Source of the DNA: Pictodentalium vernedei
Lineage: Eukaryota; Mollusca; Scaphopoda; Dentaliida; Dentaliidae
Direction of reading: 5' to 3'
Assembly: GCA_031216915.1 (NCBI GenBank)
Contig: CM062291.1
Coordinates: 37,514,484-37,578,483 of the forward strand
Length of the DNA stretch: 64,000 nt
In this document: positions 22,037 through 32,491 of the stretch, piece by piece
Layout: the number at the start of each line of letters is the position of its first letter
Numbering within the stretch: position 1 is the first letter of the stretch
The notes under the pieces: model-generated
What the model saw: only the letters and a program-made list of their open reading frames with translations
Database searches by the model: none
Told to the model about the DNA's origin: nothing
Made by a program: the position numbers and the translations under genes

Positions 22037-24126
22037 TATACTCCCACTTTCGAAGAAAATGGGGGTATACTAGATTACATGCATCCATGCATCCATCGGT
22101 CTGTATGTCCGTGTGTGAGTCTCCGAGAATATTCATAACTTAAGTAAATTATTATTTTCTATAATATTTGTTGGTCATAGGTATGCCCACACTAGTTACT
22201 TCTTTTTTTTTTTTATTACTTGTTTTTATTACTTGTTCACTAAGAAATTGTGCCCGTCCGAGCCAAATTTTGTCTGTTCAGCCTGTATCTTGGGTATCGA
22301 ATGTTCTATTGCAATGAAATTTGCTGTGAACATTGCTTATGGTATAGGCTTTAAAAAAAGGATTCAACGATATTTCTCACATTCTCCTTTTTAGAGTTAT
22401 CCCCCTTTTTATCCCCCCGAAAAAAATTTTTGGGGGATATAGTCGTCACGCGTTTTTTTTTGTCCGTCCGTCCATCCGTCCGTCCGTCCATTTACATTTC
22501 GTTTCCGGATGATAACTTCCCTTGAAATAGTTTGATTGTAACCAAACTTGATATGTGGCTTAAACATATAAAAATACAGGTCAAGTTCGAATCCGGGTTC
22601 ATCCTGATTAATATTACCAGAGTTATGCCCCTTTTTAATTTAGAAAATCTTATGATTTTTGGTTTCCGGATGGTAACTTCCCTCAAGATAGTTTGATTGT
22701 AACCAAACTTGTTATGTGGTGCAAACATATCAAAATACGGGTCAAGTTCGAAAATGGGTTTGTCCTGATTAATTTTACCAGAGTTATGCCCCTTTTCAAC
22801 TTAGAAAATCTTATGATTTTTGGTTCCGGATGATAACTTCCCTTAAGATAGATGAAACCCTCCGGGATAGCAGAGAGCACTTTTCTGTAAGCAGACGACA
22901 ACGTTGTCAGTCAAATAATTATAGATGCTTTCAATTTCATACAAACTATTCAATTTTGTATGAAATATGTTCGTTTCCGGATGATAACTTCCCTTAAGAT
23001 AGATGAAACCCTCTGGGATAGCAGAGAGCACTTTTCTGTAAGCAGACGACAATCTTGTCAGTCAAATAATTATAGATGCTTTCAATTTCATACAAACTAT
23101 TCAATTTTGTATGAAATATGTTCAGTACATTTACATGAATATTATTCCTTCAGTTCAGTGTAAAATGAAATCATGACTGCTGAGATATTCATGGCTGCTT
23201 TTCAGAAGCCATGGCTTCATTTGACACTTAACTCAAGAAATAAAGTATGCATGCATTCAATTTAATAATAAAAACAAATCATGAGTTTCAAGTTCACAGT
23301 TCTGTATTTCACCAATGATTTATTGTTTATACATGTGCAATAGTTGACATCATATAATATTGTAATCTAAAAGAAGAAAAAGTAGGCTGGTATTACTATT
23401 TTAATGTTCTCATGTTTTCAGAATAGACTTAATAGGGCTAATTTTCATTTTATTTGCATCATATTTCTTTATTGTTACACTATAAAATCTGTGATTTCTT
23501 GTTTTTTGCTTGATAACTTCTGTTGAATAATTTGAAAGCAAACTTGATATGTGGATCATCATACCAAATACAGGTTATGTAAGAATTAACCCTTTACCCC
23601 CAAAAAAATTTTCGAGAAAAATGAGGAAATTTTATCTCCCTCTTCTCTAAAATCACACCAGTATGGATGTCATTGTAACCAGCTCATCAAGCCAGTTACA
23701 ATGACATCTATATCGTGTGTTTTTAGTGAAACTGTTGCGACATATTATGGTCTGATTTAGCCCGATTCAGGCTATTTTTTTTTGCTGTTTTTTGTCAGTT
23801 TGCTAGGTAAAGGGTTAAAGTGTGGTCTGGTCAATTTTTTCAGAGTTATGCCAAATTCAATGTACTTTTAAGTTTCTGGATGATGACCACACTTTTTTGG
23901 GGGGATCAGCTGCCCCGTGGATGTGGCAGCCCTCTAGTTTGACTTAGAAATTGTAGGAAAAAGACATTATTTGTCTGTTCAGCCTGTATCTCTGGTATGG
24001 GTTATCAGATTTCAGTGAAATGTGGCATGCAGTTTGCCTATGACAAAGGCTTCTGCCTCAGTGCATAAAACTTCCAAACACCAAACAATTTACCATACCT
24101 TTTGACTTAAAATTGTTGGAAATTGT
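22037..24126 (+). repeat. Pearl-like composite with TTTCCGGATGATAACTT units
   Basis: Two 5' ends are nested. CTCCCACTTTCGAAGAAAAT..GGGGGTATA is at 22041, and CCCCCCGAAAAAAATTTTTG..GGGGATA is at 22415 with a GTCCGTCC tract. The second is followed by ~165-bp units (22497-22820) and by a near-identical 151-bp tandem duplication (22824-22974 and 22975-23125). MITE 2 lies within it. Confidence 0.55.
23586..23818. mobile_element. piggyBac-type MITE 2 (TTAA-flanked)
   Basis: TTAA at 23586-23589 and 23815-23818 flank a 225-bp element with termini CCCTTTACC and GGTAAAGGG, the same termini as MITE 1. The centre holds a different inverted repeat (GATGTCATTGTAAC and GTTACAATGACATC). Confidence 0.75.
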
Positions 24127-24439
24127 TACACCCCCACTTTCGAAGAAAATGGGGGAGTAGACTGGATTACGTGCGTTCGTCTGTGTGTCCATCCGTGTGT
24201 GAGTCCGTCCGAGAATATTCATAACTTTCGTTATTTTCTATATTTGTTGGTCATAGGTATGCCCACACTAGGCGGTATACCACGTGGGGGTATGCACCGG
24301 ACGACTGTCCAGCTCTTGTTCTGTTTTTCACAGATGAAGTTGCATGGCAGCCAGCTGCATTCTTTGATTTTGATTAGAATAACCGAGGTATATGTAGTTT
24401 TGCCAGGTGAGTGATTACAGGCTCTTAAGAGCCTCTTGT
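24127..24439 (+). mobile_element. Short pearl-like element
   Basis: The 5' end is a CCCCCACTTTCGAAGAAAAT/GGGGG palindrome, followed by a GTCCATCCGTGTG tract. There is no tandem core. The 3' end is the hairpin CAGGCTCTTAAGAGCC followed by TCTTG and a T run. It lies just 57 bp before the ABCF1 exon. Confidence 0.6.
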
Positions 24440-24496
24440 TTTTCTCTTACTATGTTATATCATGGCTTTTAAGAGTTAATTTTAATTTATTAACAG

Positions 24497-24582
24497 GCAT
24501 GGTAAGACAACACTGCTGAAACACATTGCGAGCAAAGCATTGAAAATTCCATCACATATAGATGTTCTTTATTGTGAGCAAG
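24497..24582 (+). CDS. ABCF1: ABCF1 homologue, internal exon (Walker A and following helix)
   Basis: This 86-bp exon has acceptor TTAACAG and donor GTCAGT. It supplies the last base of the split glycine codon, then 28 codons, then one base. Read with the exon at 5169, the P-loop is GPNGHGKTT, which satisfies G-x-x-G-x-G-K-T. The lysine and threonine that bind the ATP phosphates are encoded here. The following [10 protein letters not shown] and the closing DVLYCEQ are typical of ABCF1, and the one-base overhang G would begin the expected glutamate. The entry phase matches the upstream exon exactly. The next exon was searched for by eye to the window end and not found. The gene is presumably expressed, since both exons are undamaged, but the transcript was not examined. 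Confidence 0.85.
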
Positions 24583-24915
24583 GTCAGTATTTATCCCAGT
24601 ATTTCTTTTGCTGAAGCAAATTGAAAAAAAAAACTTTTACCAGCCATCTTTGTAAGGTTTCTTATCTTGATAAAAAAAAAATCAGCAGATGCAGTAGTCT
24701 CCATCCACAGTGCTTGACATTAGATTTTGAATTTGTTTAGTTAAGTAGACAAACAGGTTTGATAATTACTTGTTCCAAACATAGGGCAACATAGCCTGAC
24801 CCGCACTGCACACAGTATTAGGGCTAGAAGTGAGATTTTAAAACTCCAGGTAGCACCACCTCAAAATGCACCACTGGTTTGACCATACAAAGTACATCTT
24901 CTGTTTTTTGGCTAT
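24583..24915 (+). other. Start of the following ABCF1 intron
   Basis: It begins GTCAGT. The first ~330 bp look unique and AT-rich, except that 24870-24908 resembles 2363-2400, which also abuts a DIRS terminus. The intron extends at least to 64000 if the gene is intact. Confidence 0.5.
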
Positions 24916-25229
24916 ATTGTTATACTAAAACCAATGGCCCAGACTTATCTGGTACAAACTCAATAATATCAAGAGCCAAACACAAATTTTGAACCCCCCC
25001 CCCCCCCCCCCCCCATTCCCCCAAATTTACATACAATACAAAAATTTGAAAGTACTATCTGGCCCTCCATACTTTTAGTACTCCGCATGCATAGTGCCCA
25101 GGAAGAGACTGGAATTGGTGCAAAGCATCATTCTTTTGTTTGGCCCAAGTCAGTAAACATTTCAACTTACATCTGTGCAATAAATTCTCATTTTTGAAGA
25201 CGCCAGACACAAATCATTGACGATTTTTA
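24916..25229 (+). mobile_element. Decayed DIRS element, layer E: left terminus
   Basis: It is homologous to the left inverted terminal repeat and start of DIRS copy A (37320-37600): AATGGCCCAGACTTATCTGG, AGAGCCAAACACAAATTTTG, a poly-C tract, CTATCTGGCCCTCCATAC and GACGCCAGACACAAATCATT. The rest of the element resumes at 30201. The A-equivalent positions are nearly continuous across the gap, so the intervening 5 kb is read as a later insertion. Confidence 0.7.
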
Positions 25230-25469
25230 TGGAATCAGCAGTGTAGCAGGATGTTGGAAACTTCTTAGGTGCCTTTGTTATCACCATGGGACGAGAACGA
25301 GTGTTTTCGGGTGCAGTCCGAAATTCAAGATGGCCACTGGCAGCCATTTTGTACCAAAATTAGTCCAATCAGTTTTTTGTTCAGAACTTCTGTATGAAAG
25401 TTCTGATTTGAATGAATTTTTGTATGAATGTTTAGTAACATGGATTATATCACATATAATATGTTTTTT
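25230..25469 (+). repeat. ~337-bp family element, left part (resumes at 29066)
   Basis: One unit of the family described at 5390, truncated at its 5' side, with GTCCGAAATTCAAGATGGCC and its inverted partner. It stops in the T run at 25464-25469, where the 165-bp array element begins. Confidence 0.6.
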
Positions 25470-27036
25470 ATGTGTACCCATACCATGTATGGTACACATA
25501 ATGCCGGCATCCGGGGTGACCATCCGTTGTTCGTCCATCCTTTGTCCATCCGTCTGTCTGTCCATACATCCATCCATCCATCTGTCCATCCATCTGTCCG
25601 TCTGTCCATCCGGCATCCGTATCCATTTCTTTGGAATTCGATAACTTGAAAAATATTGCTTGGATTGTCAAGTTACTTTATATTTGTGTTCAGGTTACTG
25701 ATGTGCCAAGCTGTATAGTTTTTGGTGTAAATCAGATAATTTGATCCTGAGATATTAACCCTTTATCCTTCAAATTGAAAATTCCTCCAATCTCTTTGGC
25801 ATTCGATAACTTGAAAAATATTGCTTGGATTATCAAGTTATTTTATATTTGTGTTCAGGTTACTGGTGTGCCAAGTTGTATAGTTTTTGGTGTAAATCTG
25901 TTATTTTGATCCTGAGATATTAACCCTTTATCCTTCAAATTGAAAATTTCTCCAATCCCTTTGGCATTCGATAACTTGAAAAATATTGCTTGGATTGTCA
26001 AGTTACTTTATATTTGTGTTCAGGTTACTGATGTGCCGAGCTGTATAGTTTTTGGTGTAAATCTGATAATTTAATCCTGAGATATTAACCCTTTATCCTT
26101 CAAATTGAAAATTCCTCCAATCCCTTTGGCATTCGATAACTTGAAAAATATTGCTTGGATTGTCAAGTTACTTTACATTTGGGTTCAGGTTACTGATGTG
26201 CCGAGCTGTATAGTTTTTGGTGCAAATCGGATAATTTGCTCCTGAGATATTAACCCTTTATCCTTCAAATTGAAAATTTCTCCAATCCCTTTGGCATTCG
26301 ATAACTTGAAAAATATTTCTTGGATTGTGTAGTTACTTTATATTTGTGTTCAGGTTACTGATGTGCCGAGCTGTATAGTTTTTGGTGTAAATCTGATGAT
26401 TTGATCCCGAGATATTAACCCTTTATCCATCAAATTGAAAATTCCTCCAATCCCTTTGGCATTCGATAACTTGAAAAATATTACTTGGATTGTCAAGTTA
26501 CTTTATATTTGTGTTCAGGTTACTGATGTGCCGAGCTGTTTAGTTTTTGGTGTAAATCTGTTATTTTGATCCTGAGATATTAACCCTTTATCCTTCAAAT
26601 TGAAAATTCCTCCAATCTCTTTGGCATTCGATAACTTGAAAAATATTGCTTGGATTGTCTAGTTACTTTATATTTGTGTTCAGGTTACTGATGTGCCGAG
26701 CTGTATAGTTTTTGGTGTAAATCTGATAATTTAATCCTGAGATATTAACCCTTTATCCTTCAAATTGAAAATTCCTCCAATCCTTTCGCATTCGATAACT
26801 TGAAAAATATTGCTTGGATTGTCAAGTTACGTTATAATTGTGTTCAGGTTACTGATGTGCTGAGCTGTATAGTTTTTGGTGTAAATCTGATAATTTGATC
26901 CGGAGATATTAACCCTCTTTATCCTTCAAATTGAAAATTCCTCGAATCCCTTTGGCATGAGATAACTCCAAAAATATCAGTCCGATTGTCATGTTACTTT
27001 ATATATTTATTCAGGTTACTGATGTGCTGTATAGTT
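25470..27036 (+). repeat. Element with eight 165-bp tandem units
   Basis: The 5' end has a palindromic ATGTGTACCCATACCATG segment, then GTCC/ATCC-rich DNA (25520-25620). Units begin ATTCGATAACTTG at 25636, 25801, 25966, 26131, 26296, 26461, 26626 and 26790, so the period is 165 (once 164). A ninth, diverged unit starts at about 26956 and is cut at 27036. Its continuation is at 28880-28960. Since 165 is a multiple of 3, coding was considered, but every frame carries stops. Confidence 0.8.
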
Positions 27037-28879
27037 AGCTCAACTTTGGCAAAACCAAATTTGAGCTTTTGTCATGGCCCGTCGTCCGTCTCTCCATCTG
27101 TCCGTCTGGCCGTCTGTCAACAATTGGATACAGCACGGGCGAGAGGCCGTATTTATGAACAGATCTTTACGAAAACTTCTTGGGTACCTTTGTTATGACC
27201 GTGTGACGAGAACGATTGTTTTTGGGTGCGGTCCGAAATTCAAGATGGCTGCCAGCCGCCATTTTGTACCGACGATGCAGAAATCTGTTTTTTTGTACAG
27301 AACTTCCATATGAAAGCTCTGATTTGAATAATTTTTTGTATGAATGTTTAGTACCATGGGATACATCACATATATTACGGGTTTTTTTTCTCGTGCGTAA
27401 ATTGTGCAAATTAGACTAATTTTGATGTTTTTTGGTGTTACTTTCAGCACTGTAAGTGCAAATGGCAATACGGCTCGGGCTAGAGGCTGTATTTATGAAC
27501 CGATCTTTACGAAACTTCTTGGGTACCTTTGGTATCATCGTGGGACGAGAACTAGTGTTTTTGGGTCCGGTCCGAAATTCAAGATGGCCGATGGCAGTCA
27601 TTTTGTACAAAATTAGGTGCAATCAGATTTTTGCACAGAACTTCCATATGAAAGCGCTGCTTTGAATAATTTTTTGTGTGAATGTTTAGTACCATGGGAT
27701 ACATCACATATAATACGGGTTTTTTTCTCATGCAGAAATTATGCAAATTAGATGAACTTTGATTTTTTCAGTGCGACTTACACACAGTAAGTACACATGT
27801 CAATACGGCTCAGATTAGAGTCTGTATTTATGAACTGATCTTCACGAAATGTCTTGGGTACCTTTGTTATCACCTTGGGACGAGAACGAGTGTTTCTGGG
27901 TGCGGTCTAAAATTTAAGATGGCTGCCAGTGGCCATTTTGTACCGAAATTAGGTCTAATCAGTTTTTTGTACACAGCTTCTATACAGCTCAGACTAGAGG
28001 CCATATTTATGAACCAATCTTGGCGAAACTTCTTGGGTATCTTTGTTATCACAGTGGGATGAGAGCGAGTGTTTTGGGGTGTGGTCCGAAATTCAAGATG
28101 GCCACCAGTAGCCATTTTGTATAAAAATTAGTGCAATCAGTCTTTTGTACAGAACTTCTGTATGAAAGTTCTGATTTAAATAAATTTTTGTATGAATGTT
28201 TAGTAACATGGACTACATCACATATTGTAAGGGGTTTTTTTTCGTGCAGAAATTATGCAAATTAGATGAACTTTGATTTATTCAGTGCTACTTACACAAT
28301 GTGAGCACACATGTCAATACGGCTCAGGGTAGAGGCTGTATTTATGAACCGATCTTCACAAAACTTCTTGGGTACCTTTGTTATCACCTTGGGACGAGAA
28401 TGAGTGTTTCTGGGTACGGTTCAAAATTCAAGATGGCTGCCAGTGGCCATTTTGTACCAAAATTAGGTCCAATCAGTTTTTTGTCACAAGTTCTATACAG
28501 CTCGTATTTATGAACTGATCTTCACAAAACTTCTTGGGTACCTTTGTTTTCACCTTGGGACAGGAACGAGTGTGTTTTGGGGTGCCTTTGTTATCACTGT
28601 GCTATGAGAACAAATATTTTGGGGTTCTGTCAGACCCACTCTGGGACTCAAATATTTTTTTCTAGTTTAGCATCTGACTGTCACCCACCTTTACAATACT
28701 TTACCTATACATTTGTTACAGGCAACGGTCAGTATTTATGTACAGACCGTTACAATACTTTATATGTACCTTTGTTATCAGGTCATTACCTAGATGTTTG
28801 TCATTGCTGTGTCACATACTATACATGTGTATGTCTTTGTCTTGACAAGTTGAGCTACAGTGTCATTGACACTTTCATT
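27037..28879 (+). repeat. ~337-bp tandem-core element, copy 2, inserted in a 165-bp unit
   Basis: It has the same ends as the copy at 5390-7052: an AGCTCAACTTTGGC palindrome at the left and AGTGTCATTGACACT plus TTTCATT at the right. Core units start near 27136, 27473, 27808, 27988, 28321 and 28500. The flanks, CTGTATAGTT at the left and TTTTTATGTAAATCTGATAA at the right, rejoin into a 165-bp unit, so this is a clean insertion at a T run with no target duplication. Confidence 0.75.
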
Positions 28880-30200
28880 TTTTTATGTAAATCTGATAAT
28901 TTGATCCGGAGATATTAACCCTTTATCCATCAAATTAGACACTCCTCCAATCCATTTATATATGTACCCATACCTTGTATGGTGTACATTATGTCAGCAT
29001 CCGTGGTGGCCCTCTGTCATACAGCTTTCTACTAATTGCGTGTATGGGTACACATCTGACGATTTCATCGGCCTATTTTTTTTCTCATGCAGAAATTATG
29101 CAAATTGGATGAACTTTGATTTATTCAGTGCGACTTATACACAGTAAGTACACATGTCAATACGGCTCGGGCTTGGGGCCGTATTTATGAACCGATCTTC
29201 ACAAAACTTCTTGGGCACCTTTGTTATCACCTTGAGATGAGAAAGAGTGTTTCTGGGTTCGGTCCAAAGTTCAAGATGGCTGCTGGCAGCCATTTTATAC
29301 CAAAATTAGGTACAATCAGTACAGAACTTCTAGGACTATGTTTGTTATCATCATGGGATGGCAATAAGTGCTTTTGGGCTCGGCCCAAAATTCGAAATGC
29401 CTATCGGCAGTCATATTTACAAGAATTATGTGTATTACATTTTTTGTACAGAACCTGTAAAGAAGATTTTTTATGTCAGTAATGTTTGCTATAAATTTAT
29501 TGAGTGCCTTTGTTATCACTGTGGTATGAGAACAAATATTTCTGGGTTCAATCAGACCCACTCAGGGACTCAAAAGGGAGATAATGAAAAATCTTTAAAA
29601 ACACCAGACAAAATAATGTTTCTTGAATTCAGCATCCCTAGGATATGTATATTCAGATATGTTGAAGCCAAGTTCCTGTATTAATATTTGGTGTTGTTTG
29701 GAGAGGGTAAACATTATTAGCCCAACCCAATTCTCTATTTCCAATGAAAAAAATAAAACCTCCTCACCCATGGGAACCCTATCAGCTAAAGATAAAAAAT
29801 TCAAAGATCTAAATTTTAAGAAGAACTGGGCAAATACTTATTAGTTAGTATGAATCAACCTTAGAAGGGTTTGAATCAACCTTAGAAGCTTTTGAAACAA
29901 ACAGACCAAACCAATTGCTAACATTTGGCTTATTGTGCACCATACATGGATCCCCATTGTAGCAATAACCACATGGAGATTTCTTTTTAAGTTTAGCATC
30001 TAACTTTCACCCACCTTTACAATACTTTACCTGCAAATTTGTTACAGGCTACGGTCAGTATTTATATACAGACCTTTACAATACTTTACATATACCTTTG
30101 TTATTAGGTCATTACCTAGATGTGTGTCACTGCTGTGTCACATATTATTCATGTACATGTCTTACACAAGTTGAGCTACAGTGTCATTGACACTTTCATT
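28880..30200 (+). repeat. Tail of the 165-bp element and right part of the split ~337-bp element
   Basis: 28880-28960 continues a 165-bp unit. A second CCCATACCTTGTATGG palindrome is at about 28977. From 29066 the ~337-bp family resumes (CTCATGCAGAAATTATGC, CTCGGGCTTGGGGCCG, TTCAAGATGGCTGC) with a dispersed segment at 29690-29860. It ends at the hairpin AGTGTCATTGACACT and TTCATT at 30200. Confidence 0.6.
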
Positions 30201-30663
30201 ATCTAAAATTATTCATGTTTCCCATTTTCGGGATATGCTTCTGAACATCATCATTATAATATGACTCCACTGTTGTTTTGTTAGTGTTACTTCCCTTTCC
30301 TTTCCTAAACCCTCCTGTAAAACTCCCAAGGTCTGTCAGCTTTTTTAATGAGAATTTTTTATTAAAATTCTTGAGAGTTCAACTTGTTTTACTGAACAGA
30401 TATTCCGTTTTATCCCCTGTGTTTACGTCCTGTTCGTTAATTCTTCAGGATATTTTGTTTTCTTGCATCTTCCACCAGGTGCTTTGTTTTTTTCTTTCTA
30501 TGAAGTTCTAGCTTTGCATCAGGTGGTTCTTGATCGGTTACTGACTTTAGGCCTCTGATGTGCTTGTTACTGGTAAGTTTCTGTTTTTTTCTCTTGACGT
30601 CTGTTCATTAACATTTTGGATACGTATTAATTCAATGTTCAGTTAAAAACAGTTATTGTTTTT
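30201..30663 (+). mobile_element. DIRS layer E: 5' untranslated region
   Basis: It aligns with 37690-38130 of copy A and 34255-34690 of layer C: CCCATTTTCGGGA, AACTCCCAAG, TTCTTGAGAGTTCAAC, GTTTACGTCCTG, GCTTTGCATCAGG and TACTGACTTTAGGCC. It is interrupted at 30664 in a T run and resumes at 32492. Confidence 0.65.
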
Positions 30664-32491
30664 ATACCCCCACTTTCGAAGAAAATGGGGGTATACTGGA
30701 TTACATGCATCTGTGCATCTGTCCGTGCGTCCATCCATCTGTGTGTCCGTGTGTGAGTCCGTCCGTGAATATTCATAACTTAAATTATTATTTTTTATAA
30801 TATTTGTTGGTCATAGGTATGCCCAGACTAGTTATTAGCTCACTGAAGGGGGCTTAACTTATCACTTGCCGTCCGTCGTCATCTGTCGTCGTCTGTCGTC
30901 GTCCGTTGTGAACTTTACATTATCGACTACTCCTTACAAACTACTGGATCAAATTGATCCAAATTTGGTGTGCATGTTCCCTATCATATGACAATTCAAA
31001 CTTGTACAAATAAACTTGCCGCACCCACAGGGGGTACCACAAGGGGCATAACTCTGATAGCACCCATGAATTTCTTTCCAAAATTCAAAAAATCTTCATA
31101 TCCACCAGGCAGAATTCTTTCCTATGTGGTATACTTTATCTCTAGGGGGGTCAGATTCAAGTTTGTTCAAATCGGCCCCCTGGATTCATATTTGGGCTCA
31201 CTATAGAAGCCTGAATTCAAACTTAGTGCATTTCAGGCAAATTTCTTAAAAAATCTTCTTCTCCAGATCCAGCAGGCAGAATCTTTTGATATTTGGTATG
31301 CAACATTGTGGGGTGGATCTGATTCAAGTTTGTTCTAATCGGCTCCCTGGATTCACATTTGGGCTCAGTATAGAAGCCCAAATTCGAACTTCGTGCATTT
31401 CAGGCAAATTTCTTAAAGAATCTTCTTCTCCAGATCCAGCATGCAGAATCTTTTGATATTTGGTATGCAACATGGTGGGGTGGATCTGATTCAAGTTTTC
31501 TCAAATCGCCCCCCCCCCCCCCCCCTCCCCCCTCCCTGGATTCATATTTGGGCTCACTATAGAAGCTTGATTTCGATTTTAGTGCATTTCGGGCAAATTT
31601 CTTAAAAATCTTCTTCTCCAGATCCAGCAGGCAGAATCTTTCGATATTTGGTATGCAACATTGTGGGGTGGATCTGATTCAAGTTTGTTCAAATCGGCAT
31701 CCCTGGGTTCATATTTGGGCTCAGTATAGGAGCCCAAATTTGAACTTAGTGCATTTCAGGCAAGTTCTTTAAAAATCTTCTTCTCAAGATCCAGCAGGCA
31801 GAATCTTTTGATATTGGGTATGCAGCATGCTTAGGGGGCGAGATTCAAGTTTGTTCAAGAAAAGTCCCTGGGTTCATATTTGGGCTCACAGTGGTATAAC
31901 TTAATTCAAAATGAGGAATTTTCTTTAAAAATCTTCTTCTTCAGATCCAGCAGTCAGAATGTTTTGATATTTGGTATGCAGCATCTTTGGGGGGTGGGTG
32001 GGGGGTTGGGGTGGGGTTGGTGGGGGTGAGATTCAAGTTTGTTCAAGCCATGTTCCTAGGTCCATATTTGGGCTCACTGTGGGAGCCAGAATGATAACTT
32101 AAAAACAATTTACCATACCTTTTGACTTAGAAAATGTTGGAAATTGTTGAAAACTTTTGAAGAAAATGGGAGGTGGGGGGGGCATACTGGATTGGGGTTA
32201 TCGAATTGCAGTGAAATATGGAATGCAGTTTGCCTATGACAAAGGCTTTTGCCTCATTGCATAAAACTTCCAAACACCAAACAATTTACCATACCTTTTG
32301 ACTTAGAAATTGTTGAAAACTTTCGAAGAAAATGGAAGGTGGGGGGTATACTGGATTGCATCCGTCCATCTGTGCATCTGTCTGTCAGCCCATACGAGAA
32401 TATTCATGAATAATATTTGTTGGTGATAGGTATGCCCACACCAGGCGGTACACCACGTGGGGGGATGCACCGGATGAAAGTCCATATCTTG
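30664..32491 (+). mobile_element. Composite pearl-like insertion in layer E
   Basis: It begins with ATACCCCCACTTTCGAAG..GGGGGTATA and a GTCCGTGCGTCC tract, and ends GTCCATATCTTG then T. A second element is nested near 30836-32100: an AGCTCACTGAAGGGGGC start, GTCGTC tracts, and five or six ~160-bp units, some with poly-C or poly-G tracts (31508, 31989). A fragment repeated at 32100 and 32280 (CAATTTACCATACCTTTTGA) also occurs at 24088. Confidence 0.6.

Larger units (their letters stand above)
5270..24496 (+). other. ABCF1 intron, 19.2 kb, filled with nested repeats
   Basis: It begins GTAAGT at 5270 and ends TTAACAG at 24496. It splits the Walker A loop inside the second glycine codon. It holds tandem arrays, pearl-like elements, a 5S SINE, two hAT elements and two piggyBac MITEs, each listed separately. 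No other exon was recognised in it. If both splice sites are used, all this must be transcribed and removed. Confidence 0.8.

Noticed and set aside
25636..26955. CRISPR-like regular repeats
   Set aside because: Units are contiguous 165-bp tandem repeats with no spacers, in an animal genome.
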